Source of the DNA: Cytophagaceae bacterium ABcell3
Lineage (GTDB): Bacteria > Bacteroidota > Bacteroidia > Cytophagales > Cytophagaceae
DNA: 64,000 nucleotides
Reading direction: 5' to 3'
Assembly: GCA_030913385.1 (NCBI GenBank)
Contig: CP133159.1
Coordinates: 248,001 to 312,000 of the forward strand
Positions 8,708 through 17,355 of this stretch are shown here, piece after piece. Numbering within the stretch: the first letter of the stretch is position 1; each line of letters starts with the position of its first letter. Made by a program: the position numbers and the translations under genes. The notes beneath the pieces were generated by a model. It saw only the letters and a program-made list of their open reading frames with translations. It was not told where the DNA came from and ran no database searches.

Positions 8708-8738
8708 AAAAAAGCAGCCTCAAAAAGCTGCTTTTTTT
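8708..8738 (+). terminator. intrinsic terminator after the sugar transporter
   Basis: AAAAAAGCAGC (8708-8718) pairs with GCTGCTTTTTT (8727-8737), with an 8-base loop and a T-run. It is a classical rho-independent form that would also work partly on the minus strand. Confidence 0.85.
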
Positions 8739-8753
8739 ATTCCTTGGTTAATA

Positions 8754-9011
8754 TAGGGTCTGCTGAAAAAGTCACAAGTGTGCAAGATACGCATGGCCTT
8801 ACATGAAGACGTATTGGAATACTTCGAATGTAAGGCCATAAAGTAGATTGTGCGCTTGTGGATAGCCCAAAAAAAGTACTGGGTTAAAAGATTCTCAATT
8901 TACTGTACACGGAAAAATAAGAAATAACCGAAAAGCCCTTGCACCTATACCTCATAATTTTTATACAAAAATAACAAGATCAATATTTTGGCCGTTTTTC
9001 AGCGCGCCCTA
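8754..9011. mobile_element. transposase-less terminal-inverted-repeat element (MITE-like relic)
   Basis: Left end TAGGGTCTGCTGAAAAA (8754-8770) and the reverse complement of the right end, TAGGGCGCGCTGAAAAA (8995-9011), match at 14 of 17 positions. Both ends sit in AT-rich TAATATA-like flanks. The ends resemble insertion-sequence termini, but nothing inside codes for a transposase. The interior contains a perfect 11-bp palindrome arm pair (TGGCCTTACAT 8794-8804 with ATGTAAGGCCA 8828-8838), with further GTATT/AATAC pairing inside it and a CACAAG/CTTGTG pair outside. This accounts for nearly all of the gap between the transporter and lysA. Confidence 0.55.
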
Positions 9012-9029
9012 ATATAAAAACCACTACTA

Positions 9030-10265
9030 CTAGTCTATATCTACCTCAACCTGGTTTCTTAAAAGGTCTTCCATTGTTTCACGTTTCCTAATCAAATGAG
9101 CTTTCTTATTATAAACCAAAACTTCCGCAGGTCTGAACCTCGAATTGTAGTTAGAGCTCATACTAAACCCATAAGCACCTGCATTCTTCAATGCCAAAAT
9201 ATCATTTTCCCTTACTTCCGAAAGTTCTACATCTGAACCAAAAGTATCTGTTTCACAGATATAGCCAACAACTTTATATTTTTGTTTCGCACCAGAAGGA
9301 TTAGAGACATTGATAATATCATGGTGGGCATTGTACATCATTGGCCTGATAAGGTGGTTTAACCCAGAGCCAACACCTACAAATGTACAGGCAGGCGTAG
9401 GTTTAACAACATTGGTTTTTACAAAGAAGTATCCACACTCGCTCACCAAAAACTTTCCCGGCTCAAACCATAATTGAAGCTTTCTCCCATATTTGTCACA
9501 AAAGGCATTGAATGCTTCAGACATTTTTTTACCAAGAGCTTCGATATCTGTAGTATGGTCACCTTCTTTATAGGCTACTTTAAAGCCACTACCTAAATCC
9601 AAAAACTGTAAATCAGGAAAGCGTTCAGACAGGTCAAACAGCACTTCGGCGGCCTTTACGAAAGCATCCGGGCTTTTAAAGTCCGATCCGCTATGAATAT
9701 GCAATCCTGCCACTGAAATACCATACTTCTTGACAACCTCATAAACCTCCTCTACTTGGTCAATAGAAATACCAAACTTAGATTCCTTATGGCCGGTCAT
9801 GATTTTAATATTACCACCGGCATCTATATGTGGATTGATCCGAATACAACATGGGTAAGAATTGCCATATTCTTTACCAAACTTTTCCAAATAAGGAATG
9901 CTATCAATATTTACAGTTGTACCAATTTTTATAGCTTCACGAATTTCTTCGAAATCAGTACAGCTCGGCGTAAACATAATGTCGGAACCTTTATAACCTG
10001 CTTTTAATGCCAAATGCACTTCTTGAATGGAAACTACATCTACACCAGATCCAGCTTTCCGAAGCAGTTTTAAGATAGCCTGATTCGTTAGCGCTTTAAC
10101 AGCATATTTGATTTTCAGGTCTACACCATCAAAAGCATTTTTTAATCTACTATACTGAAGTAAGATTTTTTCAGCGTCATACACATACAAAGGGGTGTCA
10201 AACTCTGCACAAATATCCTGTACATTGAGCCCTTGTATTAAATAGTTACCGTCACGAAATTCCAT
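9030..10265 (-). CDS. lysA: diaminopimelate decarboxylase
   Basis: 411 residues. It decarboxylates meso-diaminopimelate to L-lysine using PLP. The fold-III PLP lysine is in IKYAVKALTN near residue 57. Other family marks are the GLHIHSGSD block, LDLGSGF, EPGKFLVSECGYF, the CETDTFG catalytic cysteine loop and the closing GAYGFSMSSNYNSR. The ATG at 10265 is preferred; a frame extension to 10274 would need a TTG. No lysine riboswitch is visible upstream. The gene is alone on the minus strand, 193 bases from the MBL hydrolase's stop at most. Confidence 0.94.
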   Translation of the reverse strand: MEFRDGNYLIQGLNVQDICAEFDTPLYVYDAEKILLQYSRLKNAFDGVDLKIKYAVKALTNQAILKLLRKAGSGVDVVSIQEVHLALKAGYKGSDIMFTPSCTDFEEIREAIKIGTTVNIDSIPYLEKFGKEYGNSYPCCIRINPHIDAGGNIKIMTGHKESKFGISIDQVEEVYEVVKKYGISVAGLHIHSGSDFKSPDAFVKAAEVLFDLSERFPDLQFLDLGSGFKVAYKEGDHTTDIEALGKKMSEAFNAFCDKYGRKLQLWFEPGKFLVSECGYFFVKTNVVKPTPACTFVGVGSGLNHLIRPMMYNAHHDIINVSNPSGAKQKYKVVGYICETDTFGSDVELSEVRENDILALKNAGAYGFSMSSNYNSRFRPAEVLVYNKKAHLIRKRETMEDLLRNQVEVDID

Positions 10266-10283
10266 AAATATCAAAATAAGTCA

Positions 10284-10291
10284 CAAAGATA
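10284..10291 (-). promoter_or_regulatory. possible -7 box of lysA
   Basis: CAAAGATA reads TATCTTTG on the minus strand, fitting TAnnTTTG, 18 bases before the ATG. A CAAA at 10317-10320 could be the -33 element, but the spacing of 25 is longer than usual. Confidence 0.4.
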
Positions 10292-10352
10292 GAATATTAC
10301 TCAGAAGAATATTTTACAAAACAAGAAAAATCTACTTTATAACTTAATAAAC

Positions 10353-11159
10353 TTAACCGACAGCTTCACTCACACCAATTTCTGTTTGTTCTCCCAAGAT
10401 CTCGTAGACAGGAATTTCAGAAGACCTCGACGTCAAAACTATTTTCACGCCATCAGACTGCGAATTAAACAGATTATAGGCCATCTCCCGGTCGTTGTTA
10501 TCAGCAGAAATATGCGAGAGGAAAACATGGCTCATAAAAGGAGGCCGATGTTCGAGAAAAAGCTCCAGTGCCTGCTCATTTGACAAATGCCCTTTTTCAC
10601 TGCTGATTCTTCGCTTCAAATAATATGGATAGCGCCCTGTTTCAAGCATTTTTGTATCGTAATTTGCTTCAAGGAAAATCGCATGGCAATGCTTAAAATT
10701 TTCTATCACATGTTCACAAGGAGCGCCTATATCCGTGAAAACGCCAACACACAACCCATGTTGTCTAATAATAAAGCTTTGAGGATCTCTGGCATCATGT
10801 AGTTTGGGGAAAGCAATTACTTCCAAATCGCCGTACTTGATACTGGAGTAAGAATGCATTTTTACAAAAAATGGGTTAGTAGGATCCAAGTACCGTGCAT
10901 TGTTCAAAGTGCCAGGGGTTATGTAAACCGGTAGCTTATACTTCTTTGACAAAACCTTCACACCTCTTACATGGTCAGCATGTTCGTGAGAAATAAACAA
11001 AGCACGGACTTTTTGCATATCCAGTCCAAGACGCGCCATCCTTCGTTCAATTTCCCGACAACTAATTCCTGCATCGACTAATACAGCATCATCATTATTT
11101 CCTATATAATAGCAATTTCCATTGCTTCCAGAATTGAGTGCGGTTACAAATAATTTCAT
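10353..11159 (-). CDS. MBL-fold metallo-hydrolase, YycJ/WalJ-like
   Basis: 268 residues from the preferred ATG at 11159 (an upstream in-frame ATG at 11177 adds six residues). The protein opens KLFVTALNSGSNGNCYY, the hallmark of the YycJ group, and has the di-metal motif SHEHADH near residue 62, a later histidine in FPKLHDARDP, the acidic loop FTDIGAPCEH, and EANYD followed by GHLSNEQ. Members are predicted hydrolases, with a 5'-exonuclease activity reported for some YycJ-type proteins; the substrate here is not known. There is no operon partner, and it is divergent from the trp leader with about 200 bases between. Confidence 0.82.
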   Translation of the reverse strand: MKLFVTALNSGSNGNCYYIGNNDDAVLVDAGISCREIERRMARLGLDMQKVRALFISHEHADHVRGVKVLSKKYKLPVYITPGTLNNARYLDPTNPFFVKMHSYSSIKYGDLEVIAFPKLHDARDPQSFIIRQHGLCVGVFTDIGAPCEHVIENFKHCHAIFLEANYDTKMLETGRYPYYLKRRISSEKGHLSNEQALELFLEHRPPFMSHVFLSHISADNNDREMAYNLFNSQSDGVKIVLTSRSSEIPVYEILGEQTEIGVSEAVG

Positions 11160-11318
11160 AGACCTAAATAACGGCATTTACTTCTGCATATTGGCATTTT
11201 TTATGAAACAGACCTTACACCGCTTAAACAAAGGAGGCCAGCATTGGGCCTAAAAAGATAGAGTATTACAGTTAGCAGGAAAAACGATAATATCGTATCA
11301 CATTTCAGGCGAAACTAT

Positions 11319-11348
11319 TTCACTTTTTAAAAAATATTCTTACTTTTG
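11319..11348 (+). promoter_or_regulatory. promoter of the trp operon
   Basis: TACTTTTG (11341-11348) fits the Bacteroidota -7 box exactly. TTTC at 11319-11322 is a weak -33 box with an 18-base spacer. Transcription would start near 11354, just ahead of the GGAG ribosome-binding site of the leader peptide. Confidence 0.6.
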
Positions 11349-11369
11349 ACCTAAAGTTGGAGAAAAAAA

Positions 11370-11414
11370 ATGAAGAATCAATTACATAATATTTGGTGGT
11401 GGCAAATTTCTTAA
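11370..11414 (+). CDS. trpL: trp operon leader peptide
   Basis: A 14-codon frame, MKNQLHNIWWWQIS, with three consecutive Trp codons at 11394-11402. It has a clear GGAG ribosome-binding site at 11359-11362, seven bases before the ATG, and a stop at 11412-11414. It lies between the trp promoter and a terminator that precedes trpE. Three Trp in 14 residues at this exact place is very unlikely by chance and marks it as the sensor peptide of a ribosome-mediated attenuator. It is too short to be found by ordinary gene callers. Confidence 0.9.
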   Translation: MKNQLHNIWWWQIS

Positions 11415-11495
11415 TCGAAATGTGAACACTACCTTTATGTATATACAATACCACTAACAAAGAGGCTTGCTGTTCACAGCAAGCTTTTTTCTTTT
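11395..11495 (+). promoter_or_regulatory. trp attenuator (mutually exclusive RNA hairpins)
   Basis: Four pairing segments can be read. Segment 1, GGTGGTG (11395-11401), is the Trp codons themselves and pairs with segment 2a, CACTACC (11427-11433), with one G-U pair. Segment 2b, TGTGAACA (11421-11428), pairs perfectly with segment 3, TGTTCACA (11471-11478), giving the antiterminator. Segments 3 and 4, GCTTGCTG (11465-11472) and CAGCAAGC (11477-11484), form an 8-bp hairpin with a TTCA loop followed by a six-T run, interrupted by one C: the terminator. A ribosome stalled on the Trp codons frees segment 2 to pair with 3 and allows read-through; a ribosome at the stop codon covers segment 2 and permits termination. 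Confidence 0.88.
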
Positions 11496-11504
11496 AATAG
11501 CCCT

Positions 11505-12914
11505 ATGAAAACATACAAATTAAAGACGCGATATAAGAAACTATTAGCCGATACCGTAACGCCGGTAAGTATCTATTTAAAGATCAGAGACAAGTTTGCT
11601 AACAGCATTCTACTAGAAAGCTCTGACTATCACGGAACTGAAAACAGCATTTCTTATATATGCATAAAACCCATAGCCAGATTTGAAGTTGCTAACGACA
11701 GCATCAACACCCAATTTCCAGATGGTACAAAAACCAAAACAGCTATTGAGCAAAAGGGCCAGGTTATACATGAGCTAAACCAATTCAGAAACCGCTTTGA
11801 GACCGAGGAAGGGGAGTTTAACTTTAGCAACAATGGGCTTTTCGGATATATCGCTTTTGATGCAGTAAGGTATTTTGAAGATGTAGAAATCAAAACCTAT
11901 AGCTCAGAAGAACGCAATATACCCGATATTCTTTATCAGGTCTACCAATATGTCATAGTCATAAACCACTTCAAAGAAGAGCTTTACATATTTGAGCACA
12001 GTTATGGCGACGAAGAAGAAAGCATCCACCTCATAGAAACCCTTATAAACAATAAAAACTTTGCCAGCTACCGGTTTTATCCTGGCAATGACGAGGTGTC
12101 TAATTTCAATGACGAAGAATTCCTGCAAATCATCCAAAAAGGAATAGACCATTGCCACCGTGGAGACGTTTTCCAAATGGTGCTGTCAAGAAGATTCTCT
12201 CAGAGCTTTAAAGGCGATGAGTTTAACGTTTACAGGGCATTAAGATCAATAAACCCTAGCCCTTATCTGTTTTATTTTGATTATGGCAATTTCAAAATTT
12301 TCGGATCTTCACCTGAAGCACAAATAGTAATAAAAGACAGAAAAGCCACTATTTACCCTATAGCAGGAACATTTAAGCGTACTGGCAATGATCAACAAGA
12401 CGCAGAGTTGGCTAAAAAACTTTTTGATGACCCAAAGGAAAACTCAGAACACGTAATGCTTGTTGACTTAGCCCGGAATGACCTAAGCCGCAGTGGCAAA
12501 GACGTTACCGTTGAAACTTTCAAAGAGATACAATATTACTCACATGTCATCCATTTGGTTTCTAAAGTTACGGGTGAACTTGAGGATAGCACCTCGTCGT
12601 TAAACTTAGTGGCTGATACTTTTCCGGCAGGCACTTTGTCTGGCGCACCAAAGCATTCGGCTATGACATTAATAAACAAATACGAAAAAGGGAACAGGGG
12701 ATTTTATGGTGGTGCGATAGGCTTCTTAGGGTTCAATGGCGACTTTAACCACGCCATTATCATTAGATCACTCCTAAGCAGAAACAACAAACTGTTTTAT
12801 CAGGCAGGCGCAGGAGTTGTAGCTAAGTCTAATACCCAAAGCGAGTTAAATGAAGTGCACAACAAGCTTTTGGCACTAAGAAAATCCTTTGAAATAGCCT
12901 CAGAAATTAAATAA
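11505..12914 (+). CDS. trpE: anthranilate synthase component I
   Basis: 469 residues. It makes anthranilate from chorismate with ammonia supplied by TrpG. The N-terminal domain has the Trp feedback motif LLES at residues 36-39 (ILLESSDYHG), which favours TrpE over the related PabB. The C-terminal chorismate-binding domain shows VLSRRFSQSF, the PIAGTFKRTGND block, ENSEHVMLVDLARNDLSR and FPAGTLSGAPKHSAM. It is the first structural gene after the attenuator; the ATG is 14 bases past the T-run. TrpG starts 20 bases downstream. Confidence 0.96.
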   Translation: MKTYKLKTRYKKLLADTVTPVSIYLKIRDKFANSILLESSDYHGTENSISYICIKPIARFEVANDSINTQFPDGTKTKTAIEQKGQVIHELNQFRNRFETEEGEFNFSNNGLFGYIAFDAVRYFEDVEIKTYSSEERNIPDILYQVYQYVIVINHFKEELYIFEHSYGDEEESIHLIETLINNKNFASYRFYPGNDEVSNFNDEEFLQIIQKGIDHCHRGDVFQMVLSRRFSQSFKGDEFNVYRALRSINPSPYLFYFDYGNFKIFGSSPEAQIVIKDRKATIYPIAGTFKRTGNDQQDAELAKKLFDDPKENSEHVMLVDLARNDLSRSGKDVTVETFKEIQYYSHVIHLVSKVTGELEDSTSSLNLVADTFPAGTLSGAPKHSAMTLINKYEKGNRGFYGGAIGFLGFNGDFNHAIIIRSLLSRNNKLFYQAGAGVVAKSNTQSELNEVHNKLLALRKSFEIASEIK

Positions 12915-12934
12915 CCATTGCAGCGTTGGAAAAA

Positions 12935-13504
12935 ATGAAAATACTGGTTCTTGACAATTACGATTCGTTCGTTTACAATATAGTACATATCATCCGGGAG
13001 CTTGGCTACGGCGAACACATGGATGTGATCAGAAATAACAAGATTAGCTTGGAAGAAGTGAAAGCCTATGACAAAATCTTACTTTCCCCAGGGCCGGGCA
13101 TACCTTCAGAGGCAGGCATTATGCTTGACCTAATCAAGGAATATGCTCCTAAGAAAAGTATATTTGGAGTCTGTTTAGGCCATCAGGCAATCGGTGAAGT
13201 ATTTGGGGCATCCTTAATAAACTTGGACGAAGTCTACCATGGCATTGGTATTAATACCAAAATCACCGCCAATGACACTATATTCAAAGGTTTACCTCAA
13301 ACTTTCAAATCCGGAAGGTATCATTCTTGGGCAGTAGACCCAAAGTCTAACCTCGAAAACCTGACCATAACAGCCCAAGATGACCTAAACAACATTATGG
13401 CCCTAAAACATAAAAGCTATGATGTAAGAGGGGTGCAATTCCACCCAGAGTCGATCTTGACCGAAAATGGAAAGCTCATCTTAAAAAATTGGCTAGAAAA
13501 CTAA
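12935..13504 (+). CDS. trpG: anthranilate synthase component II (glutamine amidotransferase)
   Basis: 189 residues from the ATG at 12935; a longer frame from a TTG at 12926 is less likely because the family begins directly with MKILVLDNYDSFVYN. It is a class I glutaminase that feeds ammonia to TrpE. The nucleophile Cys is in FGVCLGHQAIGE, and the His/Glu of the triad are in GVQFHPES near the end. The oxyanion loop LLSPGPGIP is intact. It is separate from TrpE rather than fused. A 163-base gap with a weak hairpin follows before trpD. Confidence 0.95.
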   Translation: MKILVLDNYDSFVYNIVHIIRELGYGEHMDVIRNNKISLEEVKAYDKILLSPGPGIPSEAGIMLDLIKEYAPKKSIFGVCLGHQAIGEVFGASLINLDEVYHGIGINTKITANDTIFKGLPQTFKSGRYHSWAVDPKSNLENLTITAQDDLNNIMALKHKSYDVRGVQFHPESILTENGKLILKNWLEN

Positions 13505-13562
13505 CGCAAAAGGCATAATACCGTAACCATTGTTTAATTTTAGGCAAATAAAATACACAGAT

Positions 13563-13587
13563 CATTGTTAGGCTAAAACAATGTTTT
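13563..13587 (+). other. weak hairpin between trpG and trpD
   Basis: CATTGTT (13563-13569) pairs with AACAATG (13577-13583) around a 7-base loop, followed by TTTTATT. It could be a weak internal terminator or processing site that sets the ratio of trpEG to trpDCFBA; the AT-rich stem makes this uncertain. Confidence 0.3.
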
Positions 13588-13667
13588 ATTAAATTACAAG
13601 CAATAAAGCACCTTAGAAAGCAATCGGAAATTACTTTCAGGGTAATCAGACATATAAAGAATTTACA

Positions 13668-14663
13668 GTGAAAGATATCCTAAACCATCTGTTAGAACAA
13701 AAAAGCCTTGACAGGGCAACTGCAAGACAAGTACTTATGGACCTGGCACAAGGAAAGGTTAACCAGAGCCAAATGGCTTGCTTCCTTACAATCTATATGA
13801 TGCGCAGCATTACCGTAGATGAACTGGAAGGGTTTAGAGACGCCATGCTGGACTTATGCATTGCAACAGACCTTTCAGATTACAGTCCTATAGACCTATG
13901 TGGAACAGGTGGTGACGGAAAAGACACCTTTAATGTATCTACCGCAGCATCTTTTGTGGTAGCCGGTGCCGGTGTAAAAGTTGCGAAACACGGCAATTAT
14001 GGCATTTCTTCAGCCTGTGGCTCCTCTAATTTAATGGAGTACCTAGGCTATAAGTTTACCAACCAAAAAGATACGCTAGAAAGACAAATAGACAAGGCTG
14101 GCATTTGCATTATGCACGCCCCTTTGTTTCACCCGGCCATGAAAAATGTTGCCCCAATCAGAAGAGAGTTAGGCGTAAAAACATTTTTCAATATGCTAGG
14201 TCCTATGGTAAACCCTGCATTCCCTAAGCATCAAATGATCGGTGTGTTTAGCCTTGAGCTTGCCCGGTTATATGGTTACCTTTATCAAAATACAGGAAAG
14301 CATTTTGTCATCCTGCATTCGCTTGATGGCTATGACGAAGTATCATTGACCGGTGCATTCAAAGTAATCTCCGGGAGGAATGAGGCCATATACCAACCAG
14401 AGGAGCTAGGCTTTTCACGGCTAGAGCAAAGTCAACTTAGTGGCGGAAACACGGTAGAGGAAGCTGCGACCATTTTCAATGCAGTGCTTAGCAACAAGTG
14501 TACGCCCGCACAAAAGGAAGTAGTTCTGGCAAATGCAGGAATGGCCATTTACTGCGCATGTCCTGAAATGTCCCTAGAAGATGCCTTTGCCACAGCAAAA
14601 GAGTCACTTGAATCTGGAAAAGCATTGACGGCGTTTAAAAAGCTTTTGGAATATAATGCTTGA
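13668..14663 (+). CDS. trpD: anthranilate phosphoribosyltransferase
   Basis: 331 residues with a GTG start. It transfers phosphoribose from PRPP to anthranilate. The PRPP/anthranilate site is plain: DLCGTGGDGKDTFNVSTAAS near residues 78-97, then GVKVAKHGNYGISSACGSS and the metal loop HSLDGYDEVSLTG. The N-terminal helical domain (LNHLLEQKSLDRATARQVLM) is normal. It is followed after six bases by trpC. The 163-base gap before it is the largest inside the operon. Confidence 0.95.
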   Translation: MKDILNHLLEQKSLDRATARQVLMDLAQGKVNQSQMACFLTIYMMRSITVDELEGFRDAMLDLCIATDLSDYSPIDLCGTGGDGKDTFNVSTAASFVVAGAGVKVAKHGNYGISSACGSSNLMEYLGYKFTNQKDTLERQIDKAGICIMHAPLFHPAMKNVAPIRRELGVKTFFNMLGPMVNPAFPKHQMIGVFSLELARLYGYLYQNTGKHFVILHSLDGYDEVSLTGAFKVISGRNEAIYQPEELGFSRLEQSQLSGGNTVEEAATIFNAVLSNKCTPAQKEVVLANAGMAIYCACPEMSLEDAFATAKESLESGKALTAFKKLLEYNA

Positions 14664-14669
14664 GAATAA

Positions 14670-15452
14670 ATGAATATACTCGATAAAATAATAAACCATA
14701 AGAAGGCAGAAGTTGAATCACGAAGGCAGCTATGCCCAGTTGCAGAGCTGGAGAAAACCATGTATTTCAACCGTACACCGCTATCGCTAAAGCAGTTTCT
14801 GAAAGATCCAGAAAGAACGGGTATTATTGCTGAGTTTAAGAAAAAATCTCCATCTAAAGGAGTAATTAATGACAAGGTACTGGTTCAGGATGTTGTAAAC
14901 ATGTACGATGAAGGAGGAGCTTCTGCCATTTCTGTACTTACAGATATAGATTATTTCGGCGGATCCGACAAAGACCTTACCCAAGCAAGGGTTACAGTAA
15001 ACTGTCCCCTATTGAGAAAAGATTTTATTGTGGATCAATACCAAATTGTTGAAGCGAAATCACTTGGCGCCGACATAATATTATTAATTGCAGCTGCCCT
15101 AACGCCACAAAAGCTACAAGAGCTGGCTGCCTTTACAAAATATCTTGGTATGGAGGTGCTTCTAGAAGTTCATGATGAAGAAGAACTTAAAAGCCATATT
15201 AATGATTCAGTAGATGTAGTGGGTGTCAACAACAGGAACTTAAAAACATTTGAAGTGAGCATTGAAACTTCTAAAAGGCTGTCTGAGTTAATTCCTGAAC
15301 AGTTTCTTAAAGTTTCCGAAAGTGGCATTGACAATCCTGAAACCATAAGAGAGCTAAAAAAATATGGCTTCAACGGATTTCTCATTGGAGAAAATTTTAT
15401 GAAAACCGAAAATCCAGGCAAATCATTTAAAGACTTTGTCTCTAAGATTTAA
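14670..15452 (+). CDS. trpC: indole-3-glycerol phosphate synthase
   Basis: 260 residues, a single-function TIM barrel (not fused to TrpF). It closes the indole ring from CdRP. Catalytic motifs: IIAEFKKKSPSKG near residue 50, the second lysine in LLRKDFIVDQYQI, the Glu in LEVHDEEEL and VVGVNNRNLKTFEV, and SESGIDNPE near the end. The ATG lies 6 bases after trpD. A 76-base gap with no notable feature separates it from trpF. Confidence 0.95.
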   Translation: MNILDKIINHKKAEVESRRQLCPVAELEKTMYFNRTPLSLKQFLKDPERTGIIAEFKKKSPSKGVINDKVLVQDVVNMYDEGGASAISVLTDIDYFGGSDKDLTQARVTVNCPLLRKDFIVDQYQIVEAKSLGADIILLIAAALTPQKLQELAAFTKYLGMEVLLEVHDEEELKSHINDSVDVVGVNNRNLKTFEVSIETSKRLSELIPEQFLKVSESGIDNPETIRELKKYGFNGFLIGENFMKTENPGKSFKDFVSKI

Positions 15453-15528
15453 TTAGAGCAATAACATCTGGTTTATCGCCTGTGAATTTAAGCATGGCTA
15501 AAAAATTTAGGCCTAAAAGCTAAAGCAT

Positions 15529-16164
15529 ATGAAAATAAAGGTCTGTGGTATGAAATTTCGCGACAATCTAAATGAGATTTACGATTTGTCGCCGGACTAC
15601 ATGGGGTTTATCTTTTACGATAGATCTCCAAGAAGCATGGAGCATACCCTTTGTCCAGAAGTGGTAAGGCCCTTGCAAAATGTAGAAAAAACAGGTGTAT
15701 TCGTAAACAGGGAAGCATCTTTCATTACCGAAATCGCTCCTGTTTATGGCTTTTCTCATATTCAACTTCACGGCGACGAGCCAGCGTCCGTTTGCAGGCT
15801 TATCCAACAAGAAGGCTACAAGGTAGTCAAAGCCTTTTCTGTAAGTCCTGATTTTGATTTTGAAAAGCTTGAAGAATATAAGCCTTATTGCGATTACTTC
15901 CTTTTTGATGCCAAAGGAGCAAATTATGGAGGCAATGGCATTACCTTTGACTGGGAGGTACTCAGAAAATATGACAATGAACTGCCTATCTTTCTTAGTG
16001 GCGGCATTGATGCTTCTGCCATAGAAACAATAGCCAAACTAGATTGGCTTAATATACATGCAGTAGATATAAACAGTAAATTTGAACTGGAACCAGGGCG
16101 AAAAGACCCGATGCTGGTCCTGGATTTTATAACACAAATGAAGAGCCATGAACTATACGGTTAA
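15529..16164 (+). CDS. trpF: phosphoribosylanthranilate isomerase
   Basis: 211 residues. It performs the Amadori rearrangement of PRA to CdRP. The general base Cys is in the N-terminal [10 protein letters not shown], and the general acid Asp is in [15 protein letters not shown], which also forms part of the phosphate loop. [11 protein letters not shown] is the second phosphate loop. The family's usual length is 200-215. Its 3' end overlaps trpB by 17 bases, a coupling between the two genes. Confidence 0.94.
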   Translation: MKIKVCGMKFRDNLNEIYDLSPDYMGFIFYDRSPRSMEHTLCPEVVRPLQNVEKTGVFVNREASFITEIAPVYGFSHIQLHGDEPASVCRLIQQEGYKVVKAFSVSPDFDFEKLEEYKPYCDYFLFDAKGANYGGNGITFDWEVLRKYDNELPIFLSGGIDASAIETIAKLDWLNIHAVDINSKFELEPGRKDPMLVLDFITQMKSHELYG

Positions 16165-17350
16165 CGATAAAGGATTTTATGGAAATTTTGGAGGTGCGTA
16201 TATTCCTGAAATGCTCCATCCAAATGTAGAGGAACTAAAAAGTAGGTATTTGGAAATTATCTACGATCCGTCTTTTCAGGACGAATACCATGCACTGCTT
16301 CGCGATTATGTTGGAAGACCTACACCTTTATACTTTGCTTCACGGCTCTCAGAAAAATATCAAGCAAAAGTTTATTTAAAAAGAGAGGATCTCTGTCACA
16401 CCGGAGCCCATAAAGTCAATAATACATTAGGCCAAATACTCTTGGCCAAAAGGCTCGGAAAAACACGGATTATTGCCGAAACAGGTGCAGGTCAGCATGG
16501 GGTAGCTACAGCAACCGTATGTGCTCTCATGGGTATGGAATGTATCGTTTATATGGGTGAAGTTGATATGCAAAGGCAAAAACCCAATGTAGAGCGCATG
16601 AAAATGCTGGGAGCAACAGTAATACCAGCTCTTTCTGGCAGCCGCACCTTAAAAGATGCCACGAATGAAGCCATCCGCGACTGGATAAACAACCCTGTAG
16701 ATACTCATTATATAATTGGTTCAGTGGTTGGCCCTCATCCATACCCTGATATGGTAACACGTTTCCAAGCCATTATCAGCGAGGAGATGAAAAAGCAGCT
16801 CAAGGAAAAAACAGGTACAGACGAACCGGATTATGTAGTTGCCTGCGTAGGCGGAGGAAGCAATGCCGCAGGCGCTTTTTACCATTTCTTACAAAATGAA
16901 AAAGTAGACCTTATAGCTGTAGAAGCAGCCGGTCTAGGTGTAAATTCAGGATATTCAGCGGCAACAACTTTTTTAGGCAAGCCAGGCATCATTCACGGAA
17001 GTAAAACGCTGTTAATGCAAACAGAAGACGGGCAGATTACAGAACCGCACTCTATTTCAGCAGGTCTGGACTACCCAGGTATAGGCCCCATACATGCACA
17101 CCTGTTCGAAACAGGAAGAGCCAAGTTTTTTAGCATTACTGATGAAGAAGCATATAAAGCGGGTTTGCTTTTATGTAAACTAGAAGGCATCATTCCTGCT
17201 CTGGAGTCAGCTCATGCCATTGCAGCCCTTGACGTCCTCGACATCAAAAAAGATGATATTATTGTAATCAACCTCTCTGGAAGGGGAGACAAAGATTTGC
17301 AAACATACATTAACAAAAAGGAAGAATTTTTAAAAAACCCAGCAGTTTAA
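16148..17350 (+). CDS. trpB: tryptophan synthase beta chain
   Basis: 400 residues. It joins indole and serine to give tryptophan with PLP in the alpha2-beta2 complex. The N-terminal [17 protein letters not shown] and the PLP-lysine motif [15 protein letters not shown] (near residue 90) are present, as are the [14 protein letters not shown] block, the phosphate cradle [15 protein letters not shown] and the closing LSGRGDKD. This is the standard TrpB1 type. It starts inside the end of trpF and is followed by trpA after a few bases. Confidence 0.97.
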   Translation: MNYTVNDKGFYGNFGGAYIPEMLHPNVEELKSRYLEIIYDPSFQDEYHALLRDYVGRPTPLYFASRLSEKYQAKVYLKREDLCHTGAHKVNNTLGQILLAKRLGKTRIIAETGAGQHGVATATVCALMGMECIVYMGEVDMQRQKPNVERMKMLGATVIPALSGSRTLKDATNEAIRDWINNPVDTHYIIGSVVGPHPYPDMVTRFQAIISEEMKKQLKEKTGTDEPDYVVACVGGGSNAAGAFYHFLQNEKVDLIAVEAAGLGVNSGYSAATTFLGKPGIIHGSKTLLMQTEDGQITEPHSISAGLDYPGIGPIHAHLFETGRAKFFSITDEEAYKAGLLLCKLEGIIPALESAHAIAALDVLDIKKDDIIVINLSGRGDKDLQTYINKKEEFLKNPAV

Positions 17351-17355
17351 GCCTT

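Noticed and set aside
9030-10400. Lysine riboswitch in front of lysA
   Set aside because: The upstream region is under 90 bases, AT-rich, and has none of the conserved lysine-riboswitch core.
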